This document shows, piece by piece, positions 1 through 7,677 of a stretch of DNA of 33,246 nucleotides. Both the position numbers and the translations under genes were made by a program. Origin of the DNA: CAZSAK01 sp964605155 (GTDB lineage: Bacteria; Pseudomonadota; Gammaproteobacteria; SZUA-140); contig CAZSAK010000025.1 of the NCBI GenBank assembly GCA_964605155.1, forward strand, positions 1 to 33,246, in the 5' to 3' direction. Numbering within the stretch: the first letter of the stretch is position 1; each line of letters begins with the position of its first letter. Below the pieces are notes generated by a model. It was not told the origin of the DNA, searched no databases, and saw nothing but the letters and a program-made list of their open reading frames with translations.

Positions 1-50
1 TGGCAATATCTATTCACGTATATTACATATTGGACATAAAAGATATGTAA

Positions 51-128
<78 letters not shown>

Positions 129-189
129 TTGGCGTCATTTTATCGGATGGAAATGAATGAGGTACAGACGCTTTATCCTGCGAACTGGC

Positions 190-546
190 TCAATTTTTGA
201 GAAGCGCAAGTATTTCCTCGAGTTCCTTGCGAATCTCACGCACAACCTGTCGGCTACGGCTGCTGTCGTTCTTGACCACAATGCCGTTTAACTGCTGACG
301 TGCACCGCCGATAGTAAAACCCTGTCCGTAAAGAAGTTCGCGTATCTGTCGCACCATCATGACGTCCTGACGCTGATAATAGCGGCGATTACCGCGCCGC
401 TTGATTGGTTTAAGCTGGGGAAATTCCTGCTCCCAATAGCGCAGGACATGGGGCTTGACACCGCACAATTCGCTGACTTCACCGATGGTGAAATAGCGTT
501 TGCCCGGAATAGCGGGCAATTCGTTATTGCTGCTGGGTTCCAGCAT
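190..546 (-). CDS. MerR-family transcriptional regulator downstream of ihfA
   Basis: This 118-aa protein has a MerR-type winged helix-turn-helix at residues 17-85. The segment YFTIGEVSELCGVKPHVLRY is the recognition-helix region, and RRGNRRYYQRQDV is the wing. The C-terminal 30 residues look like a short helical dimerisation region. There is no cysteine-rich or large effector-binding domain, so no metal or drug sensing can be inferred. The gene overlaps the 3' end of ihfA by 23 bp, so its translation is probably coupled. This small MerR protein is a conserved neighbour of ihfA in many gammaproteobacteria, but its targets are not known to me. The DNA-binding role is secure; the regulon is unknown. 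Confidence 0.93.
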   Translation of the reverse strand: MLEPSSNNELPAIPGKRYFTIGEVSELCGVKPHVLRYWEQEFPQLKPIKRRGNRRYYQRQDVMMVRQIRELLYGQGFTIGGARQQLNGIVVKNDSSRSRQVVREIRKELEEILALLKN

Positions 547-826
547 GCGCTTCTACACGTGCCTTTAACTTTTGTCCTGGATGGAAGGTGACAACGCGGC
601 GGGCGGAAATCGGAATTTCTTCGCCAGTCTTCGGATTGCGCCCTGGTCGCTGTTTTTTATCTCTCAGATTGAAGTTACCGAAACCGGATAATTTGACCTG
701 TTGACCAGCTTGCAACGCTGCTCGTATCTCTTCAAAAAACATTTCAACAAGGTCTTTCGCCTCACGTTTGTTGAGGCCGAACTCCTCAAACAGCCTTTCA
801 GCCATATCTGCCTTAGTCAGCGCCAT
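524..826 (-). CDS. ihfA: Integration host factor subunit alpha
   Basis: IHF-alpha is a nucleoid-associated protein that forms a heterodimer with IHF-beta and bends DNA sharply at specific sites. It takes part in transcription, replication initiation and recombination. The 100-aa length matches the family. The sequence starts MALTKADMAERLFEEFGLNK and carries the HU/IHF beta-arm signature GRNPKTGEEIPISARRVVTF near residues 62-81, with the Pro-bearing tip that intercalates in DNA. The gene begins 5 nt after pheT and ends inside the merR-like gene, so it belongs to the pheST operon as in E. coli. Its ribosome-binding site lies inside the end of pheT. Confidence 0.97.
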   Translation of the reverse strand: MALTKADMAERLFEEFGLNKREAKDLVEMFFEEIRAALQAGQQVKLSGFGNFNLRDKKQRPGRNPKTGEEIPISARRVVTFHPGQKLKARVEAHAGTQQQ

Positions 827-831
827 ATGAT

Positions 832-3213
832 TTAATCTCTCAATGTTGCCCCAAATTTATTGTTCAAATCTGCGAGTACTCTTTCTATGAGAGTATCAAT
901 TTCCGTATCGTTAAGAGTGCGTGAAAATTCTTGTAACGTCAACCCCAGAGCAAGACTTTTTCGTCCTGAATCAACACCTTTTCCGGTATACACGTCAAAC
1001 AACTGAAGCTGCTTCAGCAGACCGCCGGCCGATTTTTCCACACAATCCATTATTTTTTGTGAGGTTATAGTATCGTCAACGATGACCGCAATGTCACGCC
1101 GGATGGCGGGAAATTTCGACAATTCATGGAAAATGGCGGTTTTGCCCCTTTCCAGGGCGGATAATTCTATTTCAAACGCCAAAATATCCTCTTCCATGCC
1201 CAGTTCCCTGGCCACAGCCGGGTGAATGGCGCCCAGACAGCCAATCCGATGGCCTTGATACAGGATCACGGCGGATTGCCCCGGATGCAGCACGGCATGC
1301 CCGCCCGGTTCAAAGGTACATTCACCGCTGATGCCAGCCATATCCAGCAATGCCTCGATATCAGACTTGAAATCAAAAAAATCAATCCGCCGTTGTGTTA
1401 TACCCCATTGCTCGGGATACAGGCTGCCCATCGCCATCCCGGAGACGACCTTATGCTCCGTCACCTTTTTGTTATGTTTGACGAATCTCACACCGACCTC
1501 ATAGAGACGGATACGTCTTTGTTGCCGGTTGTAGTTATTGATCACCGCCTGTATCAGGCCCGGCCAGAGATTGGTACGCATCACTGCCATCTCGGCCGAG
1601 AGGGGATTGGCCAACAGGATGGCATCCTGATCCGGATCCAGCAAACGTTGCAGACGTTGATCGACAAAACTGTAGGTAATCGATTCCTGATAACCACGAT
1701 CGACCAACATTTGCCGAATCTGGTATTCACGGCGTGATTGTTCATTACCGCGGCCGATCTCGAGTCGGGCTGCGGGCACCGTTGTGGGTATCCGTTCATA
1801 CCCATATATCCTTGCAATCTCTTCGATAAGATCGACCTCGATTGAGATATCGAATCGGTAGGAAGGTGGCGTCACACGCCATACATCGGGTTTGTCTTTG
1901 CTGACCTGCATACCCAACCGGCCGAGAATCTTTGTAATCTCTTTTTTGGGTATCTCGATGCCAAGCAGGCACCGCAGACGATCGGCACGTAACCTGATCG
2001 GCTTTTGACGTGAGATGTGTTTTTTATAACTGACTTCTGTAACAGGTCCTGCCTTTCCGCCTGTGATTTCCAGTAACAATGCAGTGGCCCGCTCCATGGC
2101 CCTGCGCGGCAACTCGGGATCCACGCCCCGTTCGAAGCGGTGTGATGAATCTGTATGTAACCCGTACTGGCGGGCCTTGCCCGCAATACTGGTGGGTGTG
2201 AAAAAGGCACTTTCCAGAAATACCGACACGGTCTGATCGCTGACAGCCGTTTCGGCTCCGCCCATGATGCCCGCCAACGCCACCGCGTTCTTGTGATCGG
2301 CAATAACCAGCATATCCTTATTCAGCGTCACATGCTGGCCGTCGAGGAGCTCTATGCCCTCATTCGATTTTGCATACCTGACCCGGATCCCGCCAATAAG
2401 CGTATCCAGATCGAAGGCATGCATGGGTTGTCCGATTTCGAGCATGACGTAATTGATAATATCCACAATGGCACTGATACAGCGTATCCCGCTGCGACGC
2501 AGTCGTTCCTGCATCCATACTGGCGTTATCGCCGCCGCATCAACACCATTGATCACTCGCCCCACATACCGTGGACATGCCTCGGGTTCCTTCAACTCTA
2601 TATTGAAAACATCCTGTATGGATGGCTTCTGCGAAATCGTTTTAGGTGTTTTAAACTTGCGGTTATTCAACACCGCAACCTCCCTTGCGATCCCGGCGAT
2701 GGAGAGACAATCGCCCCGATTCGGCGTCAGACCCAGTTCGATGGCGACATCATCGAGTTGCAAATAATCACGCAAATCCTCACCGAGCCTGGGGTCGGAA
2801 GATAAATCCATCAGTCCTTCGGCATTTTCGGCAAGCCCCAGTTCCTTTGCCGAACACAGCATGCCCGCAGAGCGGATACCCCGCACCTCTGTCTGTTTGA
2901 TAACCAGCCCTCCCGGCAGTTTTGCACCGCTGCATGCCGTCGGGACATACATACCTTCCCTGACATTTTGTGCGCCACATACGATGCTCAGCGGCCGCGC
3001 TTTACCGACATCAACCATGCAAATCCTGAGATTGTCGGCATTTGGATGTGACTTAATACTCATAACCTTGCCGACCACTACCCCGGTGAACGGCGGTGCC
3101 ACCGGAGTCACCGAGTCCACTTCAAGCCCTGCCATGGTCAACTGTGTTGCAAGTTGTTCTGTGGTTACTTTTGGATTGACCCATTCCCGTAACCATTGTT
3201 CGCTGAATTTCAT
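832..3213 (-). CDS. pheT: Phenylalanine--tRNA ligase beta subunit
   Basis: This is the large subunit of the alpha2-beta2 enzyme that charges tRNA-Phe. The 793-aa product has the usual order: an N-terminal EMAP-type tRNA-binding OB fold (about residues 40-150), the B3/B4 editing domain (about 210-380), the B5 domain, a degenerate catalytic-like core, and a C-terminal FDX-ACB anticodon-binding domain that includes FPAIRRDIAVIV. The open frame extends 7 codons further upstream, but I place the start at MKFSEQWLREWV. That is the universal N-terminus, and GGAG stands 5 nt before this ATG. The gap to pheS is 82 nt with nothing recognisable in it. ihfA follows after 5 nt. Confidence 0.98.
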   Translation of the reverse strand: MKFSEQWLREWVNPKVTTEQLATQLTMAGLEVDSVTPVAPPFTGVVVGKVMSIKSHPNADNLRICMVDVGKARPLSIVCGAQNVREGMYVPTACSGAKLPGGLVIKQTEVRGIRSAGMLCSAKELGLAENAEGLMDLSSDPRLGEDLRDYLQLDDVAIELGLTPNRGDCLSIAGIAREVAVLNNRKFKTPKTISQKPSIQDVFNIELKEPEACPRYVGRVINGVDAAAITPVWMQERLRRSGIRCISAIVDIINYVMLEIGQPMHAFDLDTLIGGIRVRYAKSNEGIELLDGQHVTLNKDMLVIADHKNAVALAGIMGGAETAVSDQTVSVFLESAFFTPTSIAGKARQYGLHTDSSHRFERGVDPELPRRAMERATALLLEITGGKAGPVTEVSYKKHISRQKPIRLRADRLRCLLGIEIPKKEITKILGRLGMQVSKDKPDVWRVTPPSYRFDISIEVDLIEEIARIYGYERIPTTVPAARLEIGRGNEQSRREYQIRQMLVDRGYQESITYSFVDQRLQRLLDPDQDAILLANPLSAEMAVMRTNLWPGLIQAVINNYNRQQRRIRLYEVGVRFVKHNKKVTEHKVVSGMAMGSLYPEQWGITQRRIDFFDFKSDIEALLDMAGISGECTFEPGGHAVLHPGQSAVILYQGHRIGCLGAIHPAVARELGMEEDILAFEIELSALERGKTAIFHELSKFPAIRRDIAVIVDDTITSQKIMDCVEKSAGGLLKQLQLFDVYTGKGVDSGRKSLALGLTLQEFSRTLNDTEIDTLIERVLADLNNKFGATLRD

Positions 3214-3295
3214 GTCACTCCGATGATTGGACAACAGGGAAAAAATAACGGTGCCATTGTGTTCTTGTCTTATTTATCCCGTGTCTTGTTGCAAC

Positions 3296-4312
3296 TTAAT
3301 TAAATTGCGTTAAAAATCGCAGATCATTTTCAAAAAACAGTCGCAGATCATTGACTCCAAGACGCAATATGGCCATTCGCTCGACACCGAGCCCGAAGGC
3401 AAACCCGGTATAACGTTCGTTATCGATCCCGGTGTTCGCAAATACCTGAGGATGTATCATGCCGCATCCCATGATCTCTATCCATCCCGTGTGACTGCAG
3501 ACACGGCATCCTTCGCCATCACATATTACGCACGACATGTCCACCTCGGCCGATGGTTCCGTAAACGGGAAATACGAAGGTCTAAACCGGACCTGCAAAT
3601 CGCTTTCGAAAAACGCCCGCAGGAAATCGCTGATGATCCCCTTGAGATCGGCCAGTGAGACGTTTTCATCGACCATAAAACCTTCCACCTGATGAAACAT
3701 CGGCGTATGTGTCACATCCGAATCGCATCGATACACGCGACCAGGGGCGATGATACGTAACGGAGGTTCTCGGTTTGCCATGCTGCGGATCTGTACCGGC
3801 GAGGTATGGGTTCGCAACAACGTATGTGCATCGAAATAAAAAGTGTCATGCATGGCACGCGCAGGATGATTTTCAGGGATGTTAAGCGCCTCGAAGTTGT
3901 GATAATCGTCCTCAATCTCCGGGCCCTCGGCCACCTCAAATCCAGCCTGCGAAAACAGCTGTTCGATGCGATCCAGTGTCTGAGTTACAGGATGCAGGCC
4001 GCCCCTCTCCTGCCCTCTGCCCGGCAGGGTGATATCGATGGTTTCTGAGGCCAGGCGTTGCTCTACATCAAGCGCTTCAAGTTCCTGTTTACGTCGCTCG
4101 ATAATCTCCTGCAGGTTCTGCTTGGCCTGATTGACGGCCTGCCCCACCCTCGGTCTTTCTTCCGGTGCAAGATTCCTTAGTTGTTTCAGGTATCCCGTCA
4201 GCTCGCCGTTCTTGCCCAGATAACGCACTCGTACCTGATCGAGATTGGCAAGGTCCGGTGCATGCAGGGCATCATTATTGGCCCGCTCAATTAGGGTTTC
4301 GAGTTCTCTCAT
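3296..4312 (-). CDS. pheS: Phenylalanine--tRNA ligase alpha subunit
   Basis: This is the catalytic subunit of phenylalanyl-tRNA synthetase, a class II aminoacyl-tRNA synthetase. The 338-aa length is near that of E. coli (327). An N-terminal coiled-coil region (residues 1-90) that contacts tRNA precedes the catalytic core. Motif 2 is seen around VYRCDSDVTHTPMFHQVEG and motif 3 around GFAFGLGVERMAIL. The ATG at 4312 is preferred over the adjacent TTG at 4315. Neither has a good Shine-Dalgarno sequence, which is notable because a small Phe-rich reading frame runs across this start (see the 4287-4370 entry). A terminator-like hairpin sits 34 nt upstream, consistent with attenuation control of pheST. 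Confidence 0.98.
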   Translation of the reverse strand: MRELETLIERANNDALHAPDLANLDQVRVRYLGKNGELTGYLKQLRNLAPEERPRVGQAVNQAKQNLQEIIERRKQELEALDVEQRLASETIDITLPGRGQERGGLHPVTQTLDRIEQLFSQAGFEVAEGPEIEDDYHNFEALNIPENHPARAMHDTFYFDAHTLLRTHTSPVQIRSMANREPPLRIIAPGRVYRCDSDVTHTPMFHQVEGFMVDENVSLADLKGIISDFLRAFFESDLQVRFRPSYFPFTEPSAEVDMSCVICDGEGCRVCSHTGWIEIMGCGMIHPQVFANTGIDNERYTGFAFGLGVERMAILRLGVNDLRLFFENDLRFLTQFN

Positions 4313-4370
4313 CAATATGGATCTGTATAAAACAAAGACTCAACACAAAAAAGGGGAAGGCCTTGGCCAT
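4287..4370 (-). CDS. Candidate Phe-rich leader frame overlapping the pheS start
   Basis: This is a 27-codon frame beginning MAKAFPFFVLSLCF and ending at a TGA inside pheS codon 9, in another frame. Its ATG lies inside the 5' arm of the terminator hairpin, and its Phe codons (TTC, TTT, TTT) are the 3' arm and the U-tract themselves. Translating it would open the hairpin and deliver ribosomes onto the pheS start. GGAGG lies 13 nt upstream of the ATG, which is longer than ideal. The Phe content is partly forced by the U-tract, so this may be coincidence. The E. coli pheST leader peptide PheM is the functional precedent; sequence similarity is not claimed. Confidence 0.3.
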   Translation of the reverse strand: MAKAFPFFVLSLCFIQIHIDERTRNPN

Positions 4371-4376
4371 TCCCCT
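4347..4376 (-). terminator. Attenuator-like intrinsic terminator before pheS
   Basis: On the minus strand AGGGGAA pairs with TTCCCCT, enclosing GGCC/GGCC with one unpaired base, and is followed directly by six T residues. It lies 55 nt after the rplT stop and 34 nt before the pheS ATG. A terminator here would separate the infC-rpmI-rplT part of the operon from pheST, which fits the attenuator known at this position in E. coli. Confidence 0.85.
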
Positions 4377-4394
4377 ATCATTACCTCCGGATTT

Positions 4395-4415
4395 CAACCA
4401 TCAGTACGACGGCTG
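4395..4415 (-). promoter_or_regulatory. Upstream stem-loop in the rplT-pheS leader
   Basis: CAGCCGTC and GATGGTTG can form an 8-bp stem (two G-U pairs) around a 5-nt loop, just after rplT and 19 nt before the terminator hairpin. A nine-codon frame, MLFSRRTDG, starts in front of it and ends at its 3' foot; it has a single Phe codon. Together with the terminator this has the layout of an attenuator leader, but I did not find a convincing alternative antiterminator pairing. Confidence 0.4.
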
Positions 4416-4431
4416 AACAACATGTATCTCT

Positions 4432-4788
4432 TCAGGACAGGCTGGCCTTTGCTCTTTCCGCCAGAGCGGTAAACGCTGCCTTGTCAAACACCGCCAGATC
4501 GGCGAGCACCTTACGATCGATCTCGATATCGGCCTTTCTCAATCCATTAGTCAGCACGCTGTATGACAGCCCGCATTCACGCGCTGCTGCGTTGATGCGT
4601 GTAATCCACAAACTGCGAAACTGGCGCTTTTTCTGACGACGATCGCGATAGGCATATTGCCCGGCCTTGGTGACTGCCTGTGTTGCGACACGAAAGACAT
4701 TCTTTCTTCTGCCGCGATAGCCCTTCGCCTGCGCGATAATTTTCTTGTGCCTGGCGCGGGCCGTAACCCCGCGTTTTACTCTTGGCAT
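4432..4788 (-). CDS. rplT: 50S ribosomal protein L20
   Basis: L20 binds 23S rRNA early in 50S assembly and, in enterobacteria, represses translation of rpmI-rplT by binding their mRNA. The 118-aa length is exactly that of the family. The N-terminal basic extension is MPRVKRGVTARARHKKIIAQ, followed by the characteristic YRDRRQKKRQFRSLWITRIN and the globular C-terminal domain. It lies 21 nt after rpmI and is the last ribosomal gene before the pheST attenuator. I did not try to assign the L20 operator, which in E. coli is formed by distant mRNA segments. Confidence 0.98.
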   Translation of the reverse strand: MPRVKRGVTARARHKKIIAQAKGYRGRRKNVFRVATQAVTKAGQYAYRDRRQKKRQFRSLWITRINAAARECGLSYSVLTNGLRKADIEIDRKVLADLAVFDKAAFTALAERAKASLS

Positions 4789-4809
4789 GACGTAACTCCT
4801 TCCTGTTCT

Positions 4810-5007
4810 TCAGCTGTATGGCAGCATGCGTTCAACCAGCTTGTGATCGGACGCTTCGATTATATCTCCGGTACGCAAATGACGTTTGCGCTTGGTGCTC
4901 TTTTTGGTCAGGATATGTCTCTGGTGAGATTGTTTATGCTTGAAACCTCCTGAAGCCGTGCGTTTAAAGCGCTTGGCGGCACCCTTGTTTGTCTTCAACT
5001 TTGGCAT
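4810..5007 (-). CDS. rpmI: 50S ribosomal protein L35
   Basis: This is a small basic ribosomal protein of the large subunit. The 65-aa sequence MPKLKTNKGAAKRFKRTASG is the family N-terminus. The central part is rich in Lys, Arg and His (KHKQSHQRHILTKKSTKRKR), as expected for an rRNA-embedded protein. GGAG stands 7 nt before the ATG. It lies 39 nt after infC and 21 nt before rplT, the standard infC-rpmI-rplT order. In E. coli translation of this pair is controlled by L20 binding upstream of and within rpmI; the same may hold here, but I see no direct sequence proof. Confidence 0.98.
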   Translation of the reverse strand: MPKLKTNKGAAKRFKRTASGGFKHKQSHQRHILTKKSTKRKRHLRTGDIIEASDHKLVERMLPYS

Positions 5008-5046
5008 CTTGATCTCCGAATTCTGTGCTCAATCATTCCAGACTAC

Positions 5047-5568
5047 CTATTTCCGTTTGGCCGGGGCCAGTACCATCACCATCTGGCGGCCTTCCATCTT
5101 TGGGAACTGTTCGACGACACCGTATTCACTGAGATCGTCCTCGATCCGTTTTAACAGCTTATGTCCGATCTCCTGATGGGCCATTTCACGGCCACGAAAC
5201 CGCAGGGTGATCTTCGTCTTGTCCCCGTTTGTCAAAAATTTAATCAGGTTGCGAAGCTTGACCTGGTAATCACCTTCCTCGGTGCCCGGCCTGAACTTGA
5301 TCTCCTTGATGTGGATTTGTTTTTGTTTTCTTTTGGCTGCGTGTTTTTTCTTGCTTTCCTCAAAAAGGTATTTACCAAAGTCCATAATCCGGCACACGGG
5401 TGGATCGGCGTTGGGTACGATTTCCACCAGATCCAGATCTGCTTCTTCCGCCTTTGACTGTGCCTCATCAATCGGAACTATTCCGATCTGTTCTCCTTCG
5501 AATCCGATGAGACGGACACGAGGTGTTGTAATTTCATCATTAAGGCGAAGCTCTTTGTCTACAGTGAT
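5047..5568 (-). CDS. infC: Translation initiation factor IF-3, AUC start codon
   Basis: IF-3 keeps 30S subunits free and checks the start codon-initiator tRNA pairing. The conserved N-domain extends well upstream of the first GTG (5427): the frame reads RVRLIGFEGEQIGIVPIDEA before EIVPNADPPVCRIMDFGKYL. An in-frame TAG closes the frame at 5572-5574, and no ATG, GTG or TTG gives a full N-domain. ATC at 5566-5568 is 8 nt after a strong GGAGG and gives 173 aa, near the usual 175-180. A rare start codon is the known basis of IF-3 autoregulation (AUU in E. coli). The thrS stop lies between the Shine-Dalgarno and this start. Confidence 0.95.
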   Translation of the reverse strand: MTVDKELRLNDEITTPRVRLIGFEGEQIGIVPIDEAQSKAEEADLDLVEIVPNADPPVCRIMDFGKYLFEESKKKHAAKRKQKQIHIKEIKFRPGTEEGDYQVKLRNLIKFLTNGDKTKITLRFRGREMAHQEIGHKLLKRIEDDLSEYGVVEQFPKMEGRQMVMVLAPAKRK

Positions 5569-5571
5569 ATT

Positions 5572-7497
5572 CTATTCCTCCAAAATAATACGGCCGCGGC
5601 TCGCGATATCGGCACTGATATGATCTATGAAGGCACTCAGGGACATTGCTCCAAGATCTTCGCCACTACGCGTGCGCACGGCCACGGTCTTTCCAGATAC
5701 CTCCCGCTCCCCTGTTACCAGCAGGTAAGGTATGCGTTGCAGTGTGTGTTCGCGAATTTTAAAACTTATCTTTTCATTTCTCAAGTCTGATTTCACCCTG
5801 ACTCCCTGTTTTTTCAGGGATTCTTCCACTTGACGCACATAATTGGCCTGCTTGTCGGTTATATTCATGACCATCACCTGCACGGGGGAGAGCCAGGTCG
5901 GAAACGAGCCGCTGTATTCCTCGATCAGGATCCCGATAAATCGCTCCAGTGATCCCAATATAGCCCGATGCAACATTACCGGCACCTGTTTGCTGCCATC
6001 TTCAGCGATGTAATGGGCATCCAGCCTTCCCGGCATGGAGAAATCCACCTGGATGGTGCCACACTGCCATACCCGCCCGATGCAATCCCTGAGTGAAAAC
6101 TCGATCTTGGGACCATAAAACGCCCCCTCGCCAGGCTGCAGATCCCAGGTAAGGCCCTTGGCGTTCAAGGCCCTTTCCAGGGCGTGTTCGGCCTTGTCCC
6201 AGGCAGCATCATCGCCCACCCGATTCTCTGGCCGGGTGGACAGCTTGACGATGATATCGTTGAAACCGAAATCGGCATAGGCCTTGAACAACAGGTCGAT
6301 GAATGTCGAGACCTCGCCCTGAATCTGCTCCTCGGTACAAAATATATGGGCGTCATCCTGTACAAAATTGCGCAACCGCATCAGGCCGTGCAGGGTTCCG
6401 GATGGCTCGTTCCGATGGCAGGAGCCGAATTCGGCCATGCGCAGCGGCAGCTCGCGATAACTCTTGAGGCCCTGATTGAAGATCTGGATATGGCAGGGAC
6501 AATTCATCGGCTTGATCGCATAATCACGGTTCTCCGAATGGGTGGTGAACATGTCGGCTCCGAAGATCTGCCAATGGCCCGATTTTTCCCATAATGAGCG
6601 ATCGACCACCTGGGGCGTATGAACCTCCTGATAACCATGCCGGCGAACCAGGTCCCGGATGTAATTCTTGACCTGCTGATAGATGATCCAGCCGTTATCA
6701 TGCCAGAACACCATGCCCGGGGCCTCTTCCTGCGTATGATACAGATCGAGATGCTTGGCGAGTTTGCGATGATCGCGTTTTTCCGCCTCCTCAAGCCGAT
6801 GCAGGTAATCATTGAGGTCCTGCTTGTTGGCCCAGGCCGTGCCGTAGATCCTTTGCAACATCTCATTGCTGGAATCACCGCGCCAATACGCACCGGCCAG
6901 CTTGGTCAGCTTGAAGGCCTTGAGCCTGCCGGTACTGGGTACATGCGGACCACGACAAAGATCGATAAAATCGCCCTGCTGATAGAGGGAAATCTCCTCA
7001 TGAACGGGTATATCCTCGATGATCTGCGCCTTGTATTCCTCGCCCATGTTGCGAAAGAATTCCACCGCCTTCTCCCTGACCATGGTCGTACGGGTCACCG
7101 GCAGATCCTGCGAAGCCAGTTCCACCATCCGGTTTTCAATCGCCTGCAGGTCCTCGGGGGTGAAAGGCCGTTCAAAGGCGAAATCGTAGTAAAAACCATC
7201 CTCGATGACGGGACCGATCGTTACCTGGGCTTCGGGAAACAACTGTTTGACCGCCTGGGCCAGCAAATGGGCATTGGAATGGCGGATGATATCAAGCCCC
7301 TCGGGATCACGATCGGTGATAATCCTGACCCGGGCATCATGGTCGATGATCTTGGAGGCATCCACGAGCTTATCATCGACCTTGCCGGCCAATGTCGCCT
7401 TGGCGAGTCCGGGCCCGATGGATGCGGCAATGTCGGCAACGGATACCGGACGGTCATACTCACGTTGACTTCCATCGGGAAGCGTTACGATTGGCAT
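5572..7497 (-). CDS. thrS: Threonine--tRNA ligase
   Basis: This class II synthetase charges tRNA-Thr and edits Ser-tRNA-Thr. The 641-aa product starts MPIVTLPDGSQREYDRPVSV, giving the usual TGS domain (1-60). It is followed by the HxxxH editing domain (HSNAHLLAQA), the zinc-dependent catalytic core (MNCPCHIQIF, motif 2 near SCHRNEPSGTLHGLMRLRNF) and the C-terminal anticodon-binding domain. The open frame continues 33 codons upstream through the terminator and into tRNA-Val; that part is not protein-coding. The length is almost identical to E. coli ThrS (642). No Shine-Dalgarno precedes the ATG, and the promoter suggested below would give a leader of only a few nucleotides. Confidence 0.98.
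   Translation of the reverse strand: MPIVTLPDGSQREYDRPVSVADIAASIGPGLAKATLAGKVDDKLVDASKIIDHDARVRIITDRDPEGLDIIRHSNAHLLAQAVKQLFPEAQVTIGPVIEDGFYYDFAFERPFTPEDLQAIENRMVELASQDLPVTRTTMVREKAVEFFRNMGEEYKAQIIEDIPVHEEISLYQQGDFIDLCRGPHVPSTGRLKAFKLTKLAGAYWRGDSSNEMLQRIYGTAWANKQDLNDYLHRLEEAEKRDHRKLAKHLDLYHTQEEAPGMVFWHDNGWIIYQQVKNYIRDLVRRHGYQEVHTPQVVDRSLWEKSGHWQIFGADMFTTHSENRDYAIKPMNCPCHIQIFNQGLKSYRELPLRMAEFGSCHRNEPSGTLHGLMRLRNFVQDDAHIFCTEEQIQGEVSTFIDLLFKAYADFGFNDIIVKLSTRPENRVGDDAAWDKAEHALERALNAKGLTWDLQPGEGAFYGPKIEFSLRDCIGRVWQCGTIQVDFSMPGRLDAHYIAEDGSKQVPVMLHRAILGSLERFIGILIEEYSGSFPTWLSPVQVMVMNITDKQANYVRQVEESLKKQGVRVKSDLRNEKISFKIREHTLQRIPYLLVTGEREVSGKTVAVRTRSGEDLGAMSLSAFIDHISADIASRGRIILEE
5577..5581 (-). promoter_or_regulatory. 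infC Shine-Dalgarno sequence
   Basis: GGAGG on the minus strand lies 8 nt before the ATC start of infC and within the last sense codons of thrS. Its position decides the infC start and shows that the two genes are translationally adjacent. Confidence 0.85.
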
Positions 7498-7509
7498 AAT
7501 GTCGCTAGC

Positions 7510-7539
7510 GTTATACTCATCAATAAAAAAGCACTGCAA
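7510..7539 (-). promoter_or_regulatory. Candidate thrS promoter overlapping a terminator
   Basis: TTGCAG, an 18-bp spacer and TATAAC resemble a sigma-70 promoter (4/6 and 5/6 matches). The -35 element lies inside the tRNA-Val terminator hairpin and the spacer covers its T-tract. Initiation about 7 nt after the -10 would fall some 5-7 nt before the thrS ATG. Confidence 0.5.
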
Positions 7540-7548
7540 TGACAGTGC
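7525..7548 (-). terminator. Intrinsic terminator between tRNA-Val and thrS
   Basis: GCACTG and CAGTGC form a perfect 6-bp stem with a 6-nt loop, followed by six T residues on the minus strand. It lies 9 nt after tRNA-Val and 27 nt before the thrS ATG. It can end the uvrB/tRNA-Val transcript or act as an attenuator for thrS. Confidence 0.88.
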
Positions 7549-7556
7549 CGGGAAAA

Positions 7557-7633
7557 TGGTAGGCGCGATTGGACTCGAACCAACGACCCCCACCATGTCA
7601 AGGTGGTGCTCTAACCAGCTGAGCTACGCGCCT
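7557..7633 (-). tRNA. tRNA-Val (anticodon GAC)
   Basis: A complete 77-nt cloverleaf reads on the minus strand. The acceptor arms AGGCGCG and CGCGCCT pair, the discriminator is A and CCA is encoded. The anticodon stem CCACC/GGTGG closes the loop TTGACAT with anticodon GAC, reading GUC and GUU. It lies 44 nt after the uvrB stop. TTGTAT, 18 bp and TATCTT just upstream could be its promoter, but the match is weak. A terminator follows at once. Confidence 0.97.
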
Positions 7634-7677
7634 GCGTAATCGTTTAAGATACAGGAAAAACTCTTACAAATACAAGC

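Noticed and set aside
23..50. AT-rich inverted repeat after tRNA-Pro
   Set aside because: TTACATAT and ATATGTAA arms 12 nt apart, but no T-tract and weak pairing, so I do not call it a terminator.
6619..7542. 307-codon plus-strand open frame opposite thrS
   Set aside because: It is a shadow of thrS; no ribosome-binding site or recognisable domain.
7498..7596. N-terminal extension of ThrS
   Set aside because: It would be translated from the tRNA-Val 3' half and the terminator; the family starts at MPIVTLPDG.
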